Shown: positions 59,814-64,000 of the stretch, one piece after another
How positions within the stretch are numbered: position 1 is the stretch's first letter
Layout: each line of letters begins with the position of its first letter
Source of the DNA: Caulobacter sp. NIBR2454
GTDB taxonomy: Bacteria; Pseudomonadota; Alphaproteobacteria; Caulobacterales; Caulobacteraceae
Assembly (NCBI RefSeq): GCF_027474405.1
Contig: NZ_CP114871.1
Location: 2,985,001 to 3,049,000, forward strand
DNA: 64,000 nt
Reading direction: 5' to 3'
Made by a program: the position numbers and the translations under genes
The notes under the pieces: model-generated
The model's input: the letters and a program-made list of their open reading frames with translations, nothing else
What the model was told of the DNA's origin: nothing
The model's database searches: none

Positions 59814-60520
59814 CGACGCTTCTTGCGCTTCGCCGCTTTGCCGCGCTTGCCGGTCGCCTTGCGCTTGACCGCCTTCTTCTTGACGGTTGTCGCCTTCACC
59901 GGCGCAGCCTTGGACGTGGCGGAGGCGGCCACGAAAGGCCGGGCCGAACCGGCGGGCGTATAGCTGTCCCAGGCGGCCGAGAGCGGGTCGCGACGGGCGG
60001 CCACGGAATGGATCACGCCGCCCTCGCTCATCTCCCCCGCCCATCCCTCGCCGATCGCCCGCAGGGTCAAGCGAGCGGATTGGCCGGCCTCCCTGCCAGG
60101 AATGACCGCCGTCAGCGCCCCGTCGGCATAGGCGACCTCGTCAATCACCCCCAGGGTCGAGACCCCTCCCCGCCGCAGGTCGCGCCAAGCGCCCTCCAGC
60201 CCGTTCTGCGGCGTCTCGGAAAACTGCAGGTGATAGAGCTGCGCGCCGCTGGCGTCGGTCAGGATCCAGCCGCCGTCCAGCGGGCCACGCTGGCTTTGCG
60301 CCGCGCCGATGCGGCCTTGAACGCGGGACACATAGACCGGATCAGGCTCGGCGGGCGGCGCTTCGTAGGGACGTTCGATCTGCGGCTGAGGCGGCGCGCT
60401 CTCGGCCGCGTCCTCGTCGGGCTGGAGCGCGGCGGTCGGCGCGGGAACGGGCTGGGCCACGTCCTGCGCCACCGCGGGCGAGGCGAGCAGGATCAGCAGC
60501 AGGGCGAGCGTACGGGTCAC
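59810..60520 (-). CDS. Hypothetical secreted protein with basic tail
   Basis: Encodes 236 residues; I do not recognise a characterised family. A signal peptide (MTRTLALLLILLASPAVAQ) is followed by a Pro/Glu/Ala-rich linker (about 20-60) and a beta-rich domain (GGWILTDASGAQLYHLQF to LRAIGEGWAGEMSEGG). The C-terminus from about residue 200 is a strongly basic Lys/Ala tail (KKKAVKRKATGKRGKAAKRKK). The start overlaps the CoA ester lyase stop by four bases. A charged tail of this type could bind anionic polymers such as lipopolysaccharide or nucleic acid, but that is inference. Confidence 0.75.
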   Translation of the reverse strand: MTRTLALLLILLASPAVAQDVAQPVPAPTAALQPDEDAAESAPPQPQIERPYEAPPAEPDPVYVSRVQGRIGAAQSQRGPLDGGWILTDASGAQLYHLQFSETPQNGLEGAWRDLRRGGVSTLGVIDEVAYADGALTAVIPGREAGQSARLTLRAIGEGWAGEMSEGGVIHSVAARRDPLSAAWDSYTPAGSARPFVAASATSKAAPVKATTVKKKAVKRKATGKRGKAAKRKKRR

Positions 60521-61386
60521 GCCGCCTCCGCCGCGGCGATGGCTTCGGCGACCGCCACCAGCCGCTGGGCCTGCGCCAGATGCAGCAGTTCGGCCATCTT
60601 GCCGTCCACGCGGATCGCGCCCTTGCCGGCGTTCTCGGGCAGGGCGAAGGCGGCGATCACCGCATGGGCCCAGGCGATCTCACCCTCGGTCGGGGAGAAC
60701 GCCCGGTTGCAGATCTTCAGGTGGCTGGGGTGGATCAGGGTCTTGCCGTCGAAACCAAAATCGACGCCCTGTCGGCAGACCACCTCCAGCGCGTCCAGGT
60801 CTTCGATGTCGTTATGCACGCCATCCAGGATCGACAGGCCGTTGCCCCGCGCGGCGACCACGGCCAGGGACAGGATCGGCTGGAACGCCTCGCGCTGCGG
60901 CGTCTGACGCGCGCGCATCTCCTTGGCCAGATCGTTCACGCCCATGACCCAGGCCGACAGCCGCGTGGTCTTGGCGGCCTGCGCGATGTCCCACAGATGG
61001 AACGCCGCCTTGGCCGTCTCGATCATCGCCCAAAGGCGCGTGTCACCCTTCAGAGCGGCGTCGTAGAAGCGCACGTCGTCGGCGTCGTTGACCTTGGGAA
61101 CCAGGATCGCGTCGGGGCCGGCGGCGGCGGCGGCCTCCAGGTCCGCGGCGCCCTGTGGGGTATCGCGGCCGTTGACCCGGATGACCACCTCGCGGCCGCC
61201 GAAGCCGCCGGCCTTAACCGCCTCGACGGCCTGAGCGCGGGCGATATCCTTGGCCTCCGGCGCCACGGCGTCCTCCAGGTCGAGGATCACCACGTCGCAA
61301 GGCAGGCTCCGGGCCTTCTCGATCGCCTTGAGGTTCGAGGCGGGCATGTAGAGGGCGCTGCGGCGCGGCCTGGCGGCGTCGGTCAT
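60517..61386 (-). CDS. CoA ester lyase, malyl-CoA lyase/thioesterase type
   Basis: A 289-residue HpcH/HpaI-fold protein. It begins RRSALYMPASNLKAIEKARSLPCDVVILDLEDAVAPEAK, has RVNGRDT, WAMIETAKAAFHL and VMGVNDLAKEMRAR, and ends its core with DGVDFGFDGKTLIHPSHL-like sequence (GVDFGFDGKTLIHP). This matches the beta-methylmalyl-CoA lyase and malyl-CoA thioesterase (Mcl1/Mcl2) group, and the NDLAKE region is closest to Mcl2 as I know it. With mesaconyl-CoA hydratase nearby, a role in the ethylmalonyl-CoA pathway is likely. Citrate lyase beta-like activity is the alternative. Confidence 0.87.
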   Translation of the reverse strand: MTDAARPRRSALYMPASNLKAIEKARSLPCDVVILDLEDAVAPEAKDIARAQAVEAVKAGGFGGREVVIRVNGRDTPQGAADLEAAAAAGPDAILVPKVNDADDVRFYDAALKGDTRLWAMIETAKAAFHLWDIAQAAKTTRLSAWVMGVNDLAKEMRARQTPQREAFQPILSLAVVAARGNGLSILDGVHNDIEDLDALEVVCRQGVDFGFDGKTLIHPSHLKICNRAFSPTEGEIAWAHAVIAAFALPENAGKGAIRVDGKMAELLHLAQAQRLVAVAEAIAAAEAA

Positions 61387-61415
61387 TTCAATCCCCCGGT
61401 GTCGTTGGGCGAATC

Positions 61416-61952
61416 CTAGCCGAGGCGGTATTCGCGCTCCAGCCGGTAACGCGATCCTTCGGCCGTTCGCCAGCTGGAATACAGCCCGAACCGGTCCACG
61501 GCGAAGGTCGGCGAATGCAGCAGGTTGTTGGCCTGGATCCAGGTCGCCACCTCGGCGGGATTCGAACGCTTCAGATAGGCCAGGGTCACATGGGGTCGGT
61601 AGGCGCGAGTCTCGCTCGCCAATCCCGCGCGCCGGGCGGCGCTTTCACAGGCCTTGGCCAGACGACGAAGCGGTTCTGATTCGGCGACCCCGGCCCAGAC
61701 TGCGTGCAGGTCCGCGCCCTCCCCGAACGACCCCACCCGTTCCAGCTCCAGCCCGAAAGGGGACTGGCTGATCCGCTCCAGTTCCAGGTCGAGGTCGTCG
61801 GCCGTCGTCTCCGACACATCGCCGATGAAGCGCAGGGTGATGTGCAGCGCCTCCAGCGGCCGCCAGCGCGCGCCCTCGATCCCCTGCTGGCGGGCCAGCA
61901 GGGGGATGCCGATATCCTCGGGAATCTCGATGGCGGCGAACAGCCTCAGCAT
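61416..61952 (-). CDS. thpR: RNA 2',3'-cyclic phosphodiesterase
   Basis: A 178-residue 2H phosphoesterase, formerly called 2'-5' RNA ligase. The two catalytic HxT motifs are HIT at 37-39 (ALHITLRFIGD) and HVT at 121-123 (YRPHVTLAYLKR), in the expected tandem fold. It opens cyclic phosphates on RNA ends. It begins four bases after the aldo/keto reductase stop and is followed by the CoA ester lyase gene. Confidence 0.95.
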   Translation of the reverse strand: MLRLFAAIEIPEDIGIPLLARQQGIEGARWRPLEALHITLRFIGDVSETTADDLDLELERISQSPFGLELERVGSFGEGADLHAVWAGVAESEPLRRLAKACESAARRAGLASETRAYRPHVTLAYLKRSNPAEVATWIQANNLLHSPTFAVDRFGLYSSWRTAEGSRYRLEREYRLG

Positions 61953-61956
61953 CGGA

Positions 61957-63009
61957 TCAGGGACAGGGACTGGGTTGCTGGACGTGCAGGGCGTCCACCG
62001 CCTTGTCGAGTTCCTCGGTCCATTCCAGGTCGAAGGCGTCGATGGCGATCTTGAGTTGCTCCATGGTCGTGGCCCCGATGATCGTCGAGGTCACGAACGG
62101 CTTGGAGTCGCAGAACTTCAGGGCCAGTTGCGCCGGGTCCCACCCCACCTGCTTGGCCAGGTCCACATAGGAGCGGATCGCCTGCTCGGCGCGGGGCCCT
62201 TCATAGCGCTGCATGCGGTTGTAGAGCGCCTTGCGCGACCCTTCCGGCAGGGCGCCGTCCAGGTACTTGCCGGTCAGCTGACCCTGGGCCAGGGGCGAAT
62301 AGGCCAGCAGGCCCACCTGCTCACGCATGGCGATCTCGGCCAGGCCGGTCTCGAAGGTGCGGTTGACGAGGTGATAGGCGTTCTGAATCGAGGCGATGCG
62401 TGGCAGGCCGCGCTTGTCCGATTCCGCCAGGAACCGCATCACGCCCCACGGCGTCTCGTTGGAGACGCCCACATGGCGCAGGTTGCCCTTCTTCACATGG
62501 GCGTCGAGCGCATCGAGGATGGCTTCGAAGGCCTCGAACTCCGGGGTGTAGTCCTTGTAGACCATGCCGCCGAAGGTGCGGACCGGACGGTCCGGCCAAT
62601 GTAGCTGATAAAGGTCGATGTAGTCGGTCTGCAGGCGTTTGAGCGAGTTCTCCACCGCCTCGTCGATCTGCACCTTCGTCTGGCGGGTGAAGGCGCCGTC
62701 AGCGCGCAGCCACGACAGGCCGCCGAACACCCCGCCCTGACCGGCGACCTTGGAGGCCAGCACGATCTCGTCGCGCTTGCCGGTCTTCTTCAGCCAGGTC
62801 CCGATGTGGCGCTCGGTGGAGCCCTGCGTCTCGGGATTGGGCGGCGAGGCGTACATTTCGGCCGTATCCCAGAAGGTCACGCCGCGGCTCAGCGCATAGT
62901 CCATCTGCTCGTGGGCTTCGGCTTCGGTGTTCTGCGAGCCCCAGGTCATGGTGCCCAGGCAGCAGCGCGACACCGACACGTCCGTGCGGCCAAGTTTGGC
63001 GTATTGCAT
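61957..63009 (-). CDS. Aldo/keto reductase, Tas-like
   Basis: A 350-residue NADPH-dependent oxidoreductase with the catalytic tetrad visible in WDTAEMYASP (Asp, Tyr), VLASKVAG (Lys) and LYQLHWPDRP (His). MQYAKLGRTDVSVSRCCLGTMTWG is the usual start of the Tas/YajO group, and the length suits it. The ATG at 63009 follows GGAGGA at six bases; a frame 17 codons longer is rejected. First gene of an operon with thpR, CoA ester lyase and a secreted protein. Confidence 0.93.
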   Translation of the reverse strand: MQYAKLGRTDVSVSRCCLGTMTWGSQNTEAEAHEQMDYALSRGVTFWDTAEMYASPPNPETQGSTERHIGTWLKKTGKRDEIVLASKVAGQGGVFGGLSWLRADGAFTRQTKVQIDEAVENSLKRLQTDYIDLYQLHWPDRPVRTFGGMVYKDYTPEFEAFEAILDALDAHVKKGNLRHVGVSNETPWGVMRFLAESDKRGLPRIASIQNAYHLVNRTFETGLAEIAMREQVGLLAYSPLAQGQLTGKYLDGALPEGSRKALYNRMQRYEGPRAEQAIRSYVDLAKQVGWDPAQLALKFCDSKPFVTSTIIGATTMEQLKIAIDAFDLEWTEELDKAVDALHVQQPSPCP

Positions 63010-63146
63010 TCGTTTCCTCCGGAGTGACGTGAACTTGGCCATGTGTTCGACGCCCCGCAAGGGGATGGGCGCCTTGCTTTGGCCGTCGGGACACCCGATA
63101 TTCCGATAGCGTCCGCTAGGGACGTGAAATTAAGGGCTTTAACTCG

Positions 63147-63911
63147 ATGAACGACTTCAACCGCGGCTACGCGCGCTCGATCCCGGCGGATCGCGCCGAC
63201 ATGTCGGTTGACGCCGGACTGCGCAGCTTCATGCTCGGCGTCTACAACAAGGTTGCGCTGGGCTTGGTTCTGTCGGCCGCCCTGGCCTACCTGACGGGCA
63301 CCTTCGCCCCGATCCGTGACCTGCTCTATGTCACCCAGGTCGGCGCTGACGGCGTCACCCGCGCTGGCGGCATGACCATCCTGGGCATGATCGTGGCCTT
63401 CGCGCCGCTGGGCCTGATGCTGATCTCGGGCTTTGCGATGCGTAACCCCTCGCCGCGCAGCTCGGGCATGCTCTACTGGGGCCTGGTGTCGCTGATCGGC
63501 GCATCGCTGGGTCTGGTGGTGCTGATGTACACCGGCGCCTCGATCTTCCAGACCTTCCTGATCACGGCCACCGCCTTCGGCGGCCTGAGCCTCTTCGGCT
63601 ACACGACCAAGAAGGACATGACCGGTTTCGGCAGCTTCCTGATCATGGGCCTGATCGGCATCGTGCTCGCGTCGCTGGTGAACATCTTCCTGAAGATGCC
63701 GGCCATCTCGATGATCGTGAACGTGCTCGGCGTGTTCATCTTCGCCGGCCTGATCGCCTACGACACCCAGCGCCTGAAGATGACCTACTACGCGCTTGAG
63801 AACGACCATGTCGGCCAGGGCGTCGCCACCAACTACGGCGCGCTCAGCCTGTACCTGAACTTCATCAACCTGTTCCAATTCCTGCTCGCCCTGTTCGGCG
63901 ACCGCCGCTAA
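63147..63911 (+). CDS. Bax inhibitor-1/YccA family membrane protein
   Basis: A 254-residue protein with seven predicted transmembrane helices and the UPF0005 hallmarks: a hydrophilic N-terminus, GYTTKKDMTGFGSFLIMGLIGI in the middle, and LIAYDTQRLKMTY before the last helix. Bacterial members are implicated in calcium leak and membrane-protein quality control, though this is not shown for this protein. It is monocistronic, with a terminator following, and divergent from the aldo/keto reductase operon. Confidence 0.95.
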   Translation: MNDFNRGYARSIPADRADMSVDAGLRSFMLGVYNKVALGLVLSAALAYLTGTFAPIRDLLYVTQVGADGVTRAGGMTILGMIVAFAPLGLMLISGFAMRNPSPRSSGMLYWGLVSLIGASLGLVVLMYTGASIFQTFLITATAFGGLSLFGYTTKKDMTGFGSFLIMGLIGIVLASLVNIFLKMPAISMIVNVLGVFIFAGLIAYDTQRLKMTYYALENDHVGQGVATNYGALSLYLNFINLFQFLLALFGDRR

Positions 63912-63934
63912 CCCCGGCGCAGGATCAAAAGAAC

Positions 63935-63966
63935 GAAGGCCCCGGAGCGATCCGGGGCCTTTTTTC
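63935..63966 (+). terminator. Terminator of the Bax inhibitor-1 family gene
   Basis: AAGGCCCCGGA and TCCGGGGCCTT pair around GCGA and are followed by a run of seven or more pyrimidines (TTTTTTC), about 25 bases past the stop codon. Confidence 0.9.
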
Positions 63967-64000
63967 TTTCGTGCTTCGAGACACACCTAATCGACCACCG

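Noticed and set aside
63130..63142. TTAA-N5-TTAA just before the Bax inhibitor-1 family start, possible CtrA site
   Set aside because: The CtrA consensus needs a seven-base spacer; here it is five. It also lies between the likely promoter and the start codon.

Overview
The window is ordinary chromosomal backbone from a high-GC alphaproteobacterium, most likely a member of the Caulobacteraceae (Caulobacter, Phenylobacterium or a close relative). The main evidence is a cell-cycle DNA methyltransferase (ccrM) with a CtrA-like box and two GANTC sites in its leader, next to rnhB. Supporting features are an F0-only ATP synthase operon with a separate b' subunit, a split glycine dehydrogenase (gcvPA/gcvPB) behind a tandem glycine riboswitch, a petABC operon, and mesaconyl-CoA hydratase and malyl-CoA lyase-type genes of the ethylmalonyl-CoA pathway. 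The genus is an inference. I see no prophage, insertion sequence, CRISPR array, rRNA or tRNA.

Layout. 0-7.7 kb: purD, a large type Va autotransporter, an orphan Tat-exported sulfate-binding protein, a SemiSWEET, a small lipoprotein and a periplasmic cyclophilin. 7.8-13.8 kb: petABC (cytochrome bc1), trmL, hemF and a hydrolase/membrane-protein pair. 13.8-23 kb: a dihaem cytochrome c; a minus-strand operon GNAT-DUF1285-Nudix-CCA transferase; an MFS exporter; and a run GNAT-SDR-enoyl-CoA hydratase-MarR-MBL hydrolase. 23-31 kb: a secreted protein built of five four-cysteine repeats, a 460-base non-coding block with repeat DNA, dihydroorotase, a family 9 glycosyltransferase, ygfZ, a PRC-barrel protein, an alpha/beta hydrolase, tag, rnhB and a 50-residue small protein. 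31-42 kb: ccrM, a histidine phosphatase, NAD(P)H-hydrate dehydratase, a Gfo/Idh oxidoreductase, mutY, a DciA-like DUF721 protein, two tandem DsbA-like proteins, smc and a YoaK-type membrane protein. 42-49 kb: an NTF2-like protein, an SPFH/NfeD pair, rnhA-thrB, ispH, and an exported protein coupled to argS. 49-54 kb: glycine riboswitch and gcvT-gcvH-gcvPA-gcvPB. 54-58 kb: atpIBEF'F (F0 sector) and mdh. 58-64 kb: mesaconyl-CoA hydratase with a HIT protein; a minus-strand operon aldo/keto reductase-thpR-CoA ester lyase-secreted basic protein; and a Bax inhibitor-1 family protein.

How the genes fit together. Several groups are respiratory or central metabolism: bc1, F0, malate dehydrogenase, glycine cleavage and C2 assimilation through mesaconyl-CoA. 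A second group maintains the genome: ccrM, smc, mutY, tag, rnhB, rnhA and the DciA-like protein. A third acts in the envelope: autotransporter, DsbA pair, SPFH/NfeD, cyclophilin and the cysteine-repeat protein. I found no clear new multi-gene system. The best candidates for undescribed biology are the five-repeat cysteine protein, the 50-residue protein sharing a promoter region with ccrM, the hydrolase/membrane pair at 12.2-13.7 kb, the two DsbA-like proteins with different export signals beside smc, and two families of dispersed intergenic repeats.
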